Below are positions 1-9,721 of a DNA stretch of 14,294 nt, in pieces. The stretch spans positions 1-14,294 of the forward strand of contig JASFZI010000049.1 in NCBI GenBank assembly GCA_045107135.1, read 5' to 3'. Position 1 is the stretch's first letter, and each line of letters begins with the position of its first letter. Both the position numbers and the translations under genes were made by a program. Source of the stretch: UBA6164 sp045107135 (GTDB lineage Bacteria; Patescibacteriota; Gracilibacteria; BD1-5; UBA6164). Below the pieces are notes generated by a model that had not been told where the DNA came from, made no database searches, and worked only from the letters and a program-made list of their open reading frames with translations.

Positions 1-684
1 AATATTTGAGATAATATGTATTATCAATCTTATAATTATAAACGGTATAATCATCGGTATTCTGATAATTTGTATAATTATTCAAACAAACAAATTATAG
101 AAAATTCTGTTATTGATATAGAGATAGATAATGATTTTATTTTTAGAATGCCAGTTTTTTTGAAGAATTCTAAAATTAATTTTACTAATAAAAATTTTGA
201 TTGACCTTTTGATATTACTTTTCTAGAAGACGGAAATACTAATATTGGAACGGATTTAAATTATTCAGTTTTTGTATCTAATGAAATAAATTTATGAGGG
301 AATCATTTAGTAGTTGAAGATACTGATAAAATAGCCTTTGTTAATAATAATTTTCAAGATTTGGATAATTTAGTTATTGAAGGAGAGGCAGTTTTTATTA
401 ATAATTACTTTGATAAAAATAGTAGTATAAATATTTCTAGCTCGCGTGAACTATATAATAATATTTTTAAATCTGGTTTTACCGATACTTATGATATCTT
501 TAATTATAGAAAAAATTTTTCTGAAAATAATGCTCAGGCAATCTGACTTGGTTGGATATATAAAAGATTAAGAGAAAATAAATATTTTAATATAGATATT
601 AATAGTGCAGATTTATATAAGGAAATAACTGGTAAAGTTTTACCTTTTGGATTATGAGATATATATGTAATTTTTAATTATTAA
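1..684 (+). CDS. Asn/Tyr-rich hypothetical protein, 5' end cut by window
   Basis: I do not recognise this protein. The frame is open from base 1 to the TAA at 682-684 when UGA is glycine (227 codons, four UGA). There is an ATG at 16, but the frame continues upstream to the window edge, so the true start is probably outside and this is a C-terminal portion. The part after ATG16 begins with a Tyr/Asn-rich low-complexity stretch of about 28 residues. It is followed by alternating hydrophobic and polar segments rich in Asn, Asp, Ile and Val (for example INLGGNHLVVEDTDKIAFVN), which look like beta strands of a surface or beta-helical domain; that is inference. No membrane span is seen in this part. 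It ends four bases before the next gene, so the two are probably one operon. It holds two of the only three CGA/CGG codons in the window (40-42 and 55-57). Confidence 0.75.
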
Positions 685-688
685 AAAG

Positions 689-1531
689 ATGCCACATAAA
701 ATAATTAAATTATTTTTCATATTTTTATTATTTTTTACTTCAAAAACATATTGAGATTTTATAGTTTGTGATTCATGAAATATTAATTATGAGTGAATTA
801 CTGTTTCTGAAATTTGTAATTGATGATATGAAAGCTTAGATATTTCACTTATAAAATCTTTCACATGAAGTTATGTGAATTTTGATTTATGATTTTGGTG
901 AATATCTAATAATTTAGATCTAGAAAATAATGTAAAAAATAATTTTCCAGTTTGATTTTTTGATTGAAATAAAAAAACTATTACAAAAAAAGTTGATCCT
1001 GAATATTTTAACTTTATTTGATTTATAGGTACAGCTAATTCATTTTCATGAGTAGTTTTTGATGTAGAGAATAATTTTCCTATATGATTTTTTGATTTAA
1101 ATAAAAAAACTATAATTTTGAAGGAATATTTAAATTATAGCTTTCCAGTTTGATATTTGTGAGATTATCAAATAAGAACATCATGACGATCAAATTCCAT
1201 TCCAGTGATTCAGAATATTACTTATAGAGATTTTTTTCATGAAATATTTCTAAAAAATATTGATTCTAAATTTCTTAGAAAATATTCAAATTATGAGCTG
1301 AATTTATTTATTGATGATTTATTAAATGTATTATTTGAATGAAAAAATGAAGCAAATATAATAATATCTAATTCTACCAAAAAACGTATAGAATTATATA
1401 TTAAAAAATCTAGTTTTATTGAAAATTTAAACAAGCTTGTAAATAATCTTGATCCAATAAACGATGCTTTTAAAAAAAATGAAATAGTTAAACAAAGATT
1501 TTATGTAATAAAGTATTATTTGCAAAAATAA
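689..1531 (+). CDS. Small secreted protein with an internal duplication
   Basis: A 280-residue protein of unknown function. The start is the first ATG after the previous stop, four bases away, with no Shine-Dalgarno. Residues 1-22 form a typical signal peptide: Lys near the N-terminus, a Leu/Phe/Ile core, and a TYG-D cleavage site. The mature protein should therefore be exported. Residues about 61-100 and 103-145 are two copies of one module, each ending in NNFP(V/I)GFFDxNKKTI. A weaker third copy follows (YSFPVGYLG). Cys27 and Cys43 could form a disulfide outside the cell. The C-terminal third is Lys/Asn-rich and looks helical. Glycine is mostly UGA. The only CGA codon of the window is here at 1187-1189. 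Probably co-transcribed with the preceding gene; perhaps a surface or host-contact protein, but nothing in the sequence proves that. Confidence 0.85.
938..982 (+). repeat. Direct repeat copy 1 inside the secreted protein gene
   Basis: This 45-base stretch recurs at 1070-1114 with 40 identical positions by hand alignment. Both copies are in frame and encode NNFP(V/I)GFFDxNKKTI. The two copies start 132 bases (44 codons) apart, and the flanking codons also align loosely, so the repeated unit is the whole module of about 44 residues. Confidence 0.8.
1070..1114 (+). repeat. Direct repeat copy 2 inside the secreted protein gene
   Basis: Second copy of the 45-base repeat at 938-982, with five substitutions. 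A Gly (UGA) to Leu (TTA) change is among them. DNA identity is high for such a divergent gene, which suggests a fairly recent duplication or strong selection on the GFFD-NKKT segment. Confidence 0.8.
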
Positions 1532-1533
1532 TA

Positions 1534-1572
1534 AAAAAAGAACCTGTTTTGTGTTTAAACAGGCTCTTTTTT
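1534..1572. terminator. Bidirectional intrinsic terminator between convergent genes
   Basis: An inverted repeat with 16-base arms: AAAAAAGAACCTGTTT at 1534-1549 and AAACAGGCTCTTTTTT at 1557-1572, with one mismatch and a 7-base loop. The T run on each strand follows a GC-containing stem core. It lies between the + strand stop at 1531 and the - strand stop at 1571-1573, and overlaps the latter by two bases, so it can serve both genes. Confidence 0.9.
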
Positions 1573-2173
1573 ATATTTCTTCATCTTCAAGTTCTTTTAA
1601 CATTTTTTCTAAATTTTCATGTTTTTTACCATCTCTTTCAATTTTTTGAGTTAGAGCTTCATATTGATGTTCTTTTAATAATTCAACTAATCAGTGATTC
1701 CATTCAGGATCTCTAATTTTTATATTTTTTATTATCTCAATTTCTTTTTTTAGTGAGTTAGATCTTTCAAAGAAGTCTTTTCTTCACAAATTATCCATAT
1801 CAGCATCTTTTATAATTTTTTCATAAATATCAACTGGTGTTTTATATTCAGGTATAGTTGCTAATATTAATCTTTCTACTAATTCAATTTTTTCTTTTGG
1901 GTATAAAATACTTTTTAGATAATTTTGTGCAATTTTTGATCAAATCTGTTCATTATTATCATATTGGATAACAAAACCTGTGTCATGAAATAATCATGCT
2001 AAACCAATTACTTCTAATTCATCTTCGCTTAGTCATTCTTTTTCTCAAAGATACATAGCTCTTTCCATTACTTCTATAGCATGTTTATAGCTATGATAAT
2101 AATGTTTTTCTAGAGGAACAAGTAATTTATTTACGTATCTTTTTGCTTTTTGTAAAACCTTATTATTATCCAT
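1571..2173 (-). CDS. HD-superfamily phosphohydrolase
   Basis: A 200-residue metal-dependent phosphohydrolase of the HD superfamily. The signature residues are visible in order: YHSYKHA (His27, His31), LFHDTGF (His63-Asp64) and KDADMDNLGR (Asp123, Asp125). Spacing and motif style (FHDTGF, DAD-x3-LGR) match small stand-alone HD proteins that hydrolyse phosphomono- or phosphodiesters; the substrate cannot be read from sequence. The last 40 residues are a charged helix with possible coiled coil. No signal peptide or membrane span, so it is cytoplasmic. The ATG lies five bases after the rseP stop, so it should be translated from the rseP transcript. Eight or more glycines are UGA, including the one in DTG's neighbouring AGLFH segment. 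Superfamily assignment is secure; function is not. Confidence 0.9.
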
Positions 2174-2178
2174 TTTTT

Positions 2179-3528
2179 TTACCTAAGAATTATTGTATTA
2201 ATATCATTATATGCTATTAATAAACTTAATGCAATTAAAAATATAAAAAATCATACATGTATTATTCCTTCTGTTTTTTCACTTATTGCTTTTTTACCAA
2301 AAATCTTTTTTACAAGTGAATTTATAGTAATAAATAAAAATCTTCAACCATCAAGAGCAGGGATTGGAAGCAAATTAAATACTCATAGATTTATTGAAAT
2401 AATAGCTCATATTACGACTAAAAATGTAAAACCACCCTCTAATGAGTTACTAATAAAATCAACAATTCATACTGGTCAACGAACTTGAGAAAGCGCTTCT
2501 GTTCTTTCTTCAGGTGTTTCTGGATTAAATATTTTTTTTACTAATATTCATAATCATTTGAAAGTTAATAATGTTTGGTTATAAGTTTCTGATATTCAAT
2601 ATTTTGCAGATTTTAAAGCTGAAAATTTATATTCAAATTCAGTATTTAATGTTATATTTTCAGATATATATGCTCAAATTTTTCATTCTTTTGGAATAAA
2701 TATATTAATTGAAATAATTCTTGATTCTTTTTCTTCTATATTAGATCATTCATATAATGTATTTATTTTAAATTCAACTTTTTTTCCTGCATTATTAGAA
2801 ATAATATCTATCATTTTTTCAGGAGTATTAATTTGGATTCAATTAATATCTAATAATATATCTCACTGTTTTATTCAAGCAATTTCAGCTATACTTCACT
2901 CTACAGGAGAAAGTAAAATTCATTTATTTTTTAATAACAATCCTGATTCTAGAGCTTGTTCATAAGTTGGAATAAGCCTTAAATTTAGATCAGTTTCAAT
3001 TTTAGTATTTATTCAAATAGGTTTAATTCAAGTAAAAAACAATATTCAAAAAATAATTGATGCTAATAAAAAATTCATAAAGACTCAAGCTAAAATTATT
3101 ATAGCTTGTTGCCATGAAGGTTTATTCATCAAATTATATGAAGCCTTATTTTCTTTTAATTTTTTAAGAATTTTTTTTTTATCATTTTCTCATATTTTAA
3201 TTCATCCTTTTACAAAAATATTTTTTCATCATTTAATGTCTTTCTCCAAATCCTCATTATTATATAATTCATTTTTTTTATTATATACTAGAAAAGTATT
3301 AGGTATTTCACCTGTTAGTCTAACAAATCAACCAATTGGCAACCAATTTAAAGTAAATAATGTTCATTTTTTATCTCTAAATAGTTTTTTAGCTCTTGGA
3401 GGTATTCATAAACCAAATTCCTCAACTCTTACTCAAAAAAATCTAGCAGCAGAGAAATGGCCTCATTCATGCACTAAAACAATGATAGAAAATAGGATTA
3501 TAGAGACAATTATTCAGATTATTATCAT
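2179..3528 (-). CDS. rseP: Site-2 intramembrane metalloprotease RseP/MmpA (peptidase M50)
   Basis: A 449-residue integral membrane zinc protease that cleaves substrates within the membrane, typically anti-sigma factors and leftover signal peptides. The first membrane span carries the zinc site HEGGH (His20, Glu21, His24). Next come GxxRVEEFGLG- and NWLPIGGFVRL-type segments, then a membrane span with the family pattern PSWQQAIIILAGVFMNF. A PDZ domain lies at about residues 200-270 (SPVEGSIAEIAGIKQGDILL). The C-terminal membrane region has NLLPIPALDGG, with the third zinc ligand Asp393. Length is normal for RseP. The start is the first ATG downstream of a -35/-10 pair and there is no alternative ATG upstream in frame for at least 50 bases. 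It heads an operon with the HD protein. No sigma or anti-sigma gene is near, so the substrate is unknown. Confidence 0.95.
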
Positions 3529-3552
3529 AATTATAAAATGTGGTAAAAATAT

Positions 3553-3581
3553 ATTATTTAAGCATAACTTTTGCGCGTCAA
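3553..3581 (-). promoter_or_regulatory. Candidate sigma70-type promoter of rseP
   Basis: On the - strand, TTGACG (3576-3581) and AATAAT (3553-3558) are separated by 17 bases. The -35 is close to consensus and contains the only GC-rich run of this intergenic region. The predicted leader to the rseP ATG is about 18 bases. Confidence 0.55.
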
Positions 3582-3633
3582 TTTCATTTTATGTAACAAC
3601 ACTCTTTTGTCTAATTTTTTAATGTAACTTCTT

Positions 3634-3662
3634 TTGCATTTTGGACTAAAAATAGGTATAAT
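3634..3662 (+). promoter_or_regulatory. Candidate sigma70-type promoter of the 1363-residue gene
   Basis: TTGCAT (3634-3639) and a perfect TATAAT (3657-3662) are 17 bases apart. The predicted start of transcription is about 20-22 bases before the ATG at 3691. It is divergent from the rseP promoter within a 162-base intergenic region. Confidence 0.7.
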
Positions 3663-3690
3663 ATATAAAATATATTGTTAATAATAAATT

Positions 3691-6600
3691 ATGGCTAAAG
3701 AAGGTATAAATAAAATTTCTTGAGAAGAATGAGTTGATGCACAAAAAAACAATAAAAATAATACTGTAATTAAAGATAAAATAATAAAAAAAATATGTAA
3801 AGATCAAATGGATGATAAATCTAAAAAAAATGATTTTTTAGATAGAATTTTTGTAGATAAAGAAAATCCTAATGATTTAATAAAAGAAGAATTTAGAGCT
3901 GATAAATTTTTTAATGGTTGAAAAGATGAGTATAAATTAGTATCACCTGATATCATAAAATTATCAGATTTTAAAAATAAATTAGCAACAGAATTTGTTA
4001 TATTAAAAAATAGAAGAGATCAACTTGAAAAAATAATTATCTGAGACTATAATGTAGATGATAATGAGTTATTAAAAATTAGTGGAGAAATTTTAAAATT
4101 AGATGATGACAAATTAACTGATTTTATTATAAGTGATAAGAAGAGAAACGCTTTTTTGAAGACAATTATCTGAAATTGATTATCATATAGAACTACAAAA
4201 TCTTTTCCAACTTTAAATTCACTTACAAAAGAACAATTTGATAAAAAAATTAAAGACTTATCAAATGAAGAAAAGAAAAACATAAAAGAAATTTTTAATG
4301 AAATAAAAATATGAATAATTTCAGATACTAATTTAAAAATTCTTATAGAAGGAAATTTTTTAACAGATATACAAAAAAAAGAAATAGTAGAAAACTTAAT
4401 AGCTACAATAACATTAAAACAAGCTAAAGAACTAGGATTTCTTACTGATATTGAAATAAAAGAAAGAAAAGAAGTTATAATTGAAAAATATTTATGAGAT
4501 ACAGAGTGAATAACTGATAAAAAGAAGAAAGAAATTTTAGTAAAAATTAAAGATGAAAATATTATAATTTCTTCAAAGGAATTTATTACAAACGATGAAA
4601 ATATTGTTAAATTATCTGAAAGAATATGATTTAAATCATTTGAGGATGATTATAAAGAATATGTAAAAGATATGAAGAATACAAGTGTCAAAGAATGACC
4701 TCAGTCTTTTGATGAATTCAAGAATGAACTTTCAAGTCTTACTTCAATGAACTCTTGAATAGAAAATTTAGTTAAAAATTCAGTAGTAAAAATTACTACA
4801 GTTACAATAACATGAAAAGATGAAATATATAGAGAAGAATACTTTAAAATTAATGATTTTGGTGATACAAATATATCAATGACCTTTATTTGATCAAGAG
4901 ATTCAAATAATTCTAAAACGTTAATTAGTAAAAAATGAGAAAAAGAAAAAACAGAATCTTACGCAGATTTTTTATGATTATTAAATACAACTGATACTAA
5001 ATGAAGTAAATCTATTTTAGATATATATGATGAAGCTGAATTTGATGAAAAAATAAAGGATAAAAAAAAATATACTATTTTGATTAAAAATCTTGATAAT
5101 ATTTCTAAAGAAGATCTGATTGATAATGATGAATTACAAGAAAAATTAAAAAATGAATTACAAGAAACATATAAATTACAATTAAATGAATTAGAGGAAG
5201 AATTAACATTATTAAATGAAGAAAGAGATAGAATTAAAGATGATCCTTCAAAGAAAAATGAATATGAAGCTTTGCAAGTGAAAATTAATTTATTAGAAAA
5301 TTTAATAAATGATAAAAATGATGATATTACAGGGCTTTGAGATTGAAGTTTGTCTGAAGAAGATAGAATTAATTATTTAGTTGAACATAATAATTTTAAT
5401 GATCTTTTAGAAAAGATTGATTCATTAGATCCTGAATGAAAAAGATTAGGTTTTAGAAAATGAATTATTATTGAGTCATGTCATTGAAAATCAAAATGAC
5501 AATTGTTTGAAGTGATATGAATAAATAATTCTATTGAATGAAGTAATTTTGATGAAACTATAGTATTAAAAAGTCATAATTGAGCAATAGAAACAATTAG
5601 ATATGAATCTTTTTTTCAGAATTTCAAAGATAATAAAGTAAAAAGAATTGAAAAAATTAATACTTTTGATAAATTATTGATTAATAATTGATGGAATGAT
5701 GAGTATGAAGTAAAAAATAGTGATTTAGTTCAAAAGTCTGTTGTTTTTAATTGAAAAACAAAGGATAAGACTATAGAATATTTAGTTAGTGAAAAATGAG
5801 ATTTAATTAAAATTGAATCAATTTGAAATAATGAAGTAGAAGTATTTTTTTGAGAATATAGTGAATGAACAGAAAATAAAAGAACAAAAAAGACTAATAA
5901 TAAGATAAAACTTGATAGTTCAAGTAGTAGATTATCATTAAATGAATTAAGTAAATTAATAAAAGATAATAAATATTTACCTGATTGGAAAATTTGAAAA
6001 AATTATACTTTTGAAAATATTGATTGATATCAAAATGATATAACACCAAATTTCTTGACTAAGTTTGTAAGTAGAGCATCAATTAAAGAATTAATGCTTT
6101 GATGAAAAATGATAATAGATGGTATCGAGGATTATTTCAAGAGATGAAATGAAGTTATGGCAGCTGAGTTAGCATTAAAAATGTCTATTTTAATGCCTAA
6201 GGATATGGGTGAAGATTTTATGGCTCAAACAGAAATGAAATCTGCTGAGGCAATGGATAAAGAATTAACTGCCTTATGAAAAATTGCATCATGACCTGCT
6301 AGTGAAAGAGTTTTAAGATGGTTAAAAAATAAGAATACTCCAGAGTACAAGAAAGAGGCATGATTATTATTTGTTTCAAAATATTGAATATTATATCCAA
6401 AGGAATTATCAGAATATAATGGATCATTTTTATGGTATGAAGCACTTTGATGAAGAATTTGAGACGCAAGATATGAAAAAGAAAAATTAAAAGCTGGGAA
6501 ATCATGACTACCTTTTGATGAAAAAGAATTATTGATTTGATTTTTAGGAGGGCAGTCTTTGTGATATGAACCAATAAAAAGAAGATCTAAGTTCTATAAA

Positions 6601-7782
6601 GAATTTAAATGAAAAATGGCTGGGTGATTTAGTGAAGAATATTCTGATGGATATAAAGATGCAAAAGATAAAAGAAAACTTTGAGATTTAAATGAAGGAT
6701 GATTTTGAGAAATGGAAGGGAATACTATTCCTAATGCTATATGATGGGCAAAAAGAGCTGCTGAAAAATGAGGTTCTTTAAAGGAAATGAATGAAATTTA
6801 TTTTACCCTTATTTTTTCTTGAGCATTATATAATATATGATCTAATACATTAGAAAAATTAAAAGATCATTGGACATTAGAATGAAACGGTATGATATTT
6901 TCATTATTTGGTTCTACATTAACTACACAGAAAATTTTTAACAAGACTGTATTAAGTGTGTCAAAAGAAATAGAAAAAGTAGAATGATGAAAATATGGAT
7001 GAATATCTACTAAGGCTAATGAGATTTTTGATTTAGCTAATAATACATGAAAAAATTTTAAAGAAAAAATTGAGAAAACTAGGGATTTTTGGGAAACATA
7101 TTGAGAAGTGTTATCAAGAACTTTACATATGACAGATGACAAAGATGTTAGTTTCGCCAAAACAGATAAAATAATTGCATTTTGAAAAGATTCTGAATAT
7201 AAAGATTACTATAATTTTATTAAAAAATGAACAGCATTACCAACAGCATTTAAAGAAGATTTTATGGAAGATGATGTCTGATTAAGTTGAGTAACATGAT
7301 TAGATAATTTCGAAATAATTAAGAAATATTATAAGGTTGATACATCTAGAGCTTTTAGATCTCAGGCTCAAAAAGTTATTGAATTTACATGGTGAACAAT
7401 ATGGACTGATATTGTTTCTGTAAAGGATAAAATTGAGGCAAGTCCTGAGAATGCAAATAATTATAAAATATATTTACACAATAAATTAAGAGAAGTATCT
7501 GCTGGACTTTTAGCTTGAGCTTGAAAAGAATATATTTCTACTTTAGATGTGGTAGATCCATGTTGACTTGATTTATCTAGTATATGAATTGTTTTATCTG
7601 ATTTTAAATCAAATAGAGTAAGTGATGTTCTAGAATGAAATGTATGAAATGAGATATTTGATAAAGCAGTTGAAAATATTATATCTTGAAGTTTTTCAAA
7701 ACCTAGTTGATTGTGAAAATCTAATATATTTTGAACCATTGATTATACTAAAAAAGCAGCAGATGACGCTGTATATGAATAG
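3691..7782 (+). CDS. 1363-residue cytoplasmic orphan protein with repeated beta modules and a coiled coil
   Basis: The largest gene here; I do not recognise it. It is open only with UGA as glycine: about 78 UGA against a little over 20 GGN codons by hand count, and not one CGN codon. There is no signal peptide and no clear membrane span. Residues 1-360 are Lys/Asp/Glu-rich and mostly helical. Residues about 370-430, 585-650 and 690-765 look like three diverged copies of a beta-rich module, each ending in a Tyr/Leu-x2-Phe/Leu-containing helix. A Glu/Leu/Lys coiled coil lies at about 475-545 between the first two. The part from about 785 is helical and more conserved-looking, with Gly-rich segments (LMLGGKMIIDGIEDYFKRG; IGFLGGQSLGYEPIKRR; NAIGWAKRAAEKGG). 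It has its own promoter and terminator, so it is monocistronic. It could be a lineage-specific scaffold or cell-organisation protein, but that is guesswork. Confidence 0.9.
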
Positions 7783-7789
7783 CTGCATA

Positions 7790-7831
7790 AAAAAATAAAG
7801 CTTAGTTTTTTAAAACTAAGCTTTATTTTTT
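7790..7831. terminator. Bidirectional intrinsic terminator, perfect 20-base arms
   Basis: A perfect inverted repeat: arms at 7790-7809 and 7812-7831 around a 2-base centre, stem core AAAGCTTAG with A runs on the left and T runs on the right. It follows the + strand TAG at 7780-7782 by seven bases. The right arm contains the - strand stop codon of the pilin gene (7823-7825). Either strand yields a hairpin followed by Us. Confidence 0.92.
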
Positions 7832-8461
7832 CCAATTACTTAACAATTGATTAATTTCAATTTTATGAGGTACTGTTGATGTATTATCTACCCACTGAAT
7901 AATTGCTGTAATTTTCATCTTTGGAGAAAATTCATCTCCAATAGTTGTACCGTCTGCTTCTAAATAATTAAATATTATTTCTCTTGTAAATAATGGTCTA
8001 AAATTATCTACTGTTCAAGTTTGAGCATAAACTCAATCTTTTAATCAAACTCTAAAAAAATTTCTATAACTAGATGATGTATAATCAGAACTACTTCATG
8101 TAGAAGTTAACAGCCATCTATTAAAAGAATCTCTATATATCTTATATCATAAATTATCTTGTAAAATTTTGTAGTTATCATCATTATCATTTCATATGCA
8201 ACTAGCATCATAATTTAGAGTATTCCAACAATTTTTGTAATCACTTGAAAAAAGAAGCCAATTTGTATCTCTTATATTTGTTACTCATTCTATTCATTGT
8301 GTTGCCATTTGAATAGCTTGAATTTTGTTCATAGTTGTATTTGATAAATCAACTGATTTTGAAAACATATTGTACATTCAGGTTACTCATGTCACTATTA
8401 TTAACATAACGATCATTGCTTCAATAATTGATGTTGCTTTTCTGTTAGTTCAAAATTTCAT
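7823..8461 (-). CDS. Type IV pilin-like / pseudopilin protein
   Basis: A 212-residue prepilin-like protein. The N-terminus has a short Lys/Arg leader, then TSIIEAMIVMLIIVTGVTGM. Cleavage by prepilin peptidase between Ala9 and Thr10 would place Glu14 at the canonical +5 position at the head of the hydrophobic helix (about residues 10-33). Then comes QMATQGIEGVTNIRDTNWL, a stretch typical of PulG-like pilins of candidate-phylum bacteria. The globular part has Cys78 and Cys88, a likely disulfide, and beta-rich segments with an Ile-Ile-Gln-Trp strand near the C-terminus. It is expected in a type IV pilus or a related secretion/competence filament at the cell surface. No assembly ATPase, platform or peptidase genes are near, so it is a lone pilin locus. 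Its own promoter lies upstream. Note that leader residue Ala9 replaces the usual Gly at -1. Confidence 0.88.
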
Positions 8462-8484
8462 AATTTTTATTGTTAGTTTTCTTT

Positions 8485-8512
8485 ATTTTAATTTTTTTCT
8501 GCTAATTTTCAA
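8485..8512 (-). promoter_or_regulatory. Candidate promoter of the pilin gene
   Basis: On the - strand, TTGAAA (8507-8512) and TAAAAT (8485-8490) are 16 bases apart, with the predicted transcript start about 15-18 bases before the ATG. The 132-base region between this gene and rlmN must also hold the rlmN promoter. Only weak TATATT boxes (8557-8562, 8576-8581) without a good -35 are visible for it. Confidence 0.5.
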
Positions 8513-8593
8513 GACTTTTTCTCTTTACAAAAGAAAATAATAGGGTAAATTATATTTATATTGTAAATGTGAGTATATATTAATCAAATATTA

Positions 8594-9655
8594 ATGAATA
8601 AAGTTTCAGATAAATTTTCGATTCATAATGAAAAACAAGTAAAAGAATTATTAAAAAATGCTTGAGAAAAAGTTTTTAGATATTCTCAAATTGAAAACGC
8701 TATTTATAAGAATAATATTGATGATTTTGATGAAATGAATACTTTATCAATAAAAGTAAGAAATTTATTAAAAGAAAATTGTTTTTTTAATTCACTTGAA
8801 GTAGAATCAATTAAAACAAGTAAAAATAAACAAACTACAAAAATACTTTTTAAAACTACAACTTGAGAGTATATTGAAGCGGTTATAATGAGACATTTAA
8901 CTTGAAGGGTTACGTTATGTGTTAGTTGTCAGGCTTGATGTCCAATGGGGTGTTCTTTTTGTGCTACATGAAAATTGTGATTAATAAAAAATCTAGAATT
9001 TCATGAAATAATAGAACAAATATATTTTGCATCAACACTTTTAAATAAAGAGTGAAATAAATTGAGAAATGTAGTATATATGTGAATGGGGGAACCAATG
9101 TTAAATTATGATGTAGTTGCTGATACAATTAGATTTATAACAGATCAAAAAAAGTTTGATTTAGCTAATAGGAGAATAACAGTTTCAAGTTGTTGAATAA
9201 TACCGGGTATCAGAAAGTTTACAGAGGATTTTTCTCAAACAAGTTTAGCTATTTCTCTTCATGCTCCAAATGATGAAGTCAGAAAATTAATAATGCCAGT
9301 TGAAAATACTTATCCATTAAATGATTTAATGAATGCACTTGATGATTATGTTTTAAAAACAAACAAAAGAATTTTTTATGAATATATAATGATAAATTGA
9401 GTTAATGATAATATAAAATTAGCACATGAATTAGGTAAGTTATTAGAGGGGAAATTAGCCCATGTTAATTTTATTCCCTATAATGCCTGAGATTGAGTAA
9501 ATTCTGATGGTTTTACAACAACACCAAGGTTTGTTATAGAAAAATTTCAATCTATACTGAAACACTATTGAGTAGTTTCAACTATCAGAACAACAATGTG
9601 AGACGATATTGATGCAGCTTGTTGACAGTTGGCAAATAAAAAATGAGAGGAATAA
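8594..9655 (+). CDS. rlmN: Dual-specificity rRNA/tRNA adenine-C2 methyltransferase RlmN
   Basis: A 353-residue radical-SAM enzyme. The family methylates C2 of A2503 in 23S rRNA, and of A37 in some tRNAs, in the cytoplasm. The 4Fe-4S/SAM motif is CPMGCSFC (Cys116, Cys120, Cys123), followed by ATGK. MGMGEPMLNYD, the SAM-binding GGEP-type motif, is present. The catalytic mono-methylated Cys lies in GDDIDAACGQL (Cys343). The N-terminal helical RNA-binding part and overall length are normal. This gene gives one of the clearest proofs of the code: UGA at 8936-8938 is the invariant Gly just before Cys116, and UGA also encodes the Gly of CATGK and both flanking sites of the C-terminal motif. The chosen ATG has no Shine-Dalgarno but gives the expected N-terminus. 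Confidence 0.97.
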
Positions 9656-9657
9656 TT

Positions 9658-9686
9658 TCTTTACATTTCAAAAAAAACCATATAAT
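9658..9686 (+). promoter_or_regulatory. Candidate promoter of secD
   Basis: A perfect TATAAT (9681-9686) lies in the 66-base gap between rlmN and secD. A -35 can be taken as TCTTTA (9658-9663, spacing 17) or TTTACA (9660-9665, spacing 15); neither is strong. The predicted leader is about 29 bases. secD may also be read from the rlmN transcript. Confidence 0.5.
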
Positions 9687-9721
9687 TATTTAGATTTATT
9701 TTCACTTTTAAGCAAAAAATT

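Noticed and set aside
3236..3622. A 128-codon open frame on the + strand over the rseP start
   Set aside because: It is antisense to the rseP zinc-site region, which is unmistakable on the - strand, and it has no promoter or family likeness.
6867..7739. Two - strand open frames of 92-97 codons within the 1363-residue gene
   Set aside because: They are complements of Asp/Glu/Lys-rich coding sequence, which gives long antisense frames by composition; no start context or recognisable motif.
1..7782. Many short frames ending at UGA, looking like a run of broken genes
   Set aside because: They join into full-length open frames once UGA is glycine, and conserved glycines fall on the UGAs. There are no pseudogenes here.
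3691..7782. Idea that the giant protein is a surface adhesin or a toxin
   Set aside because: No signal peptide, membrane span, sorting signal, catalytic motif or cognate immunity gene could be seen.
8462..8593. Possible small RNA or riboswitch in the divergent pilin-rlmN gap
   Set aside because: It is only 132 bases of A/T-rich sequence with promoter-like boxes and no stable hairpin or known aptamer core by eye.
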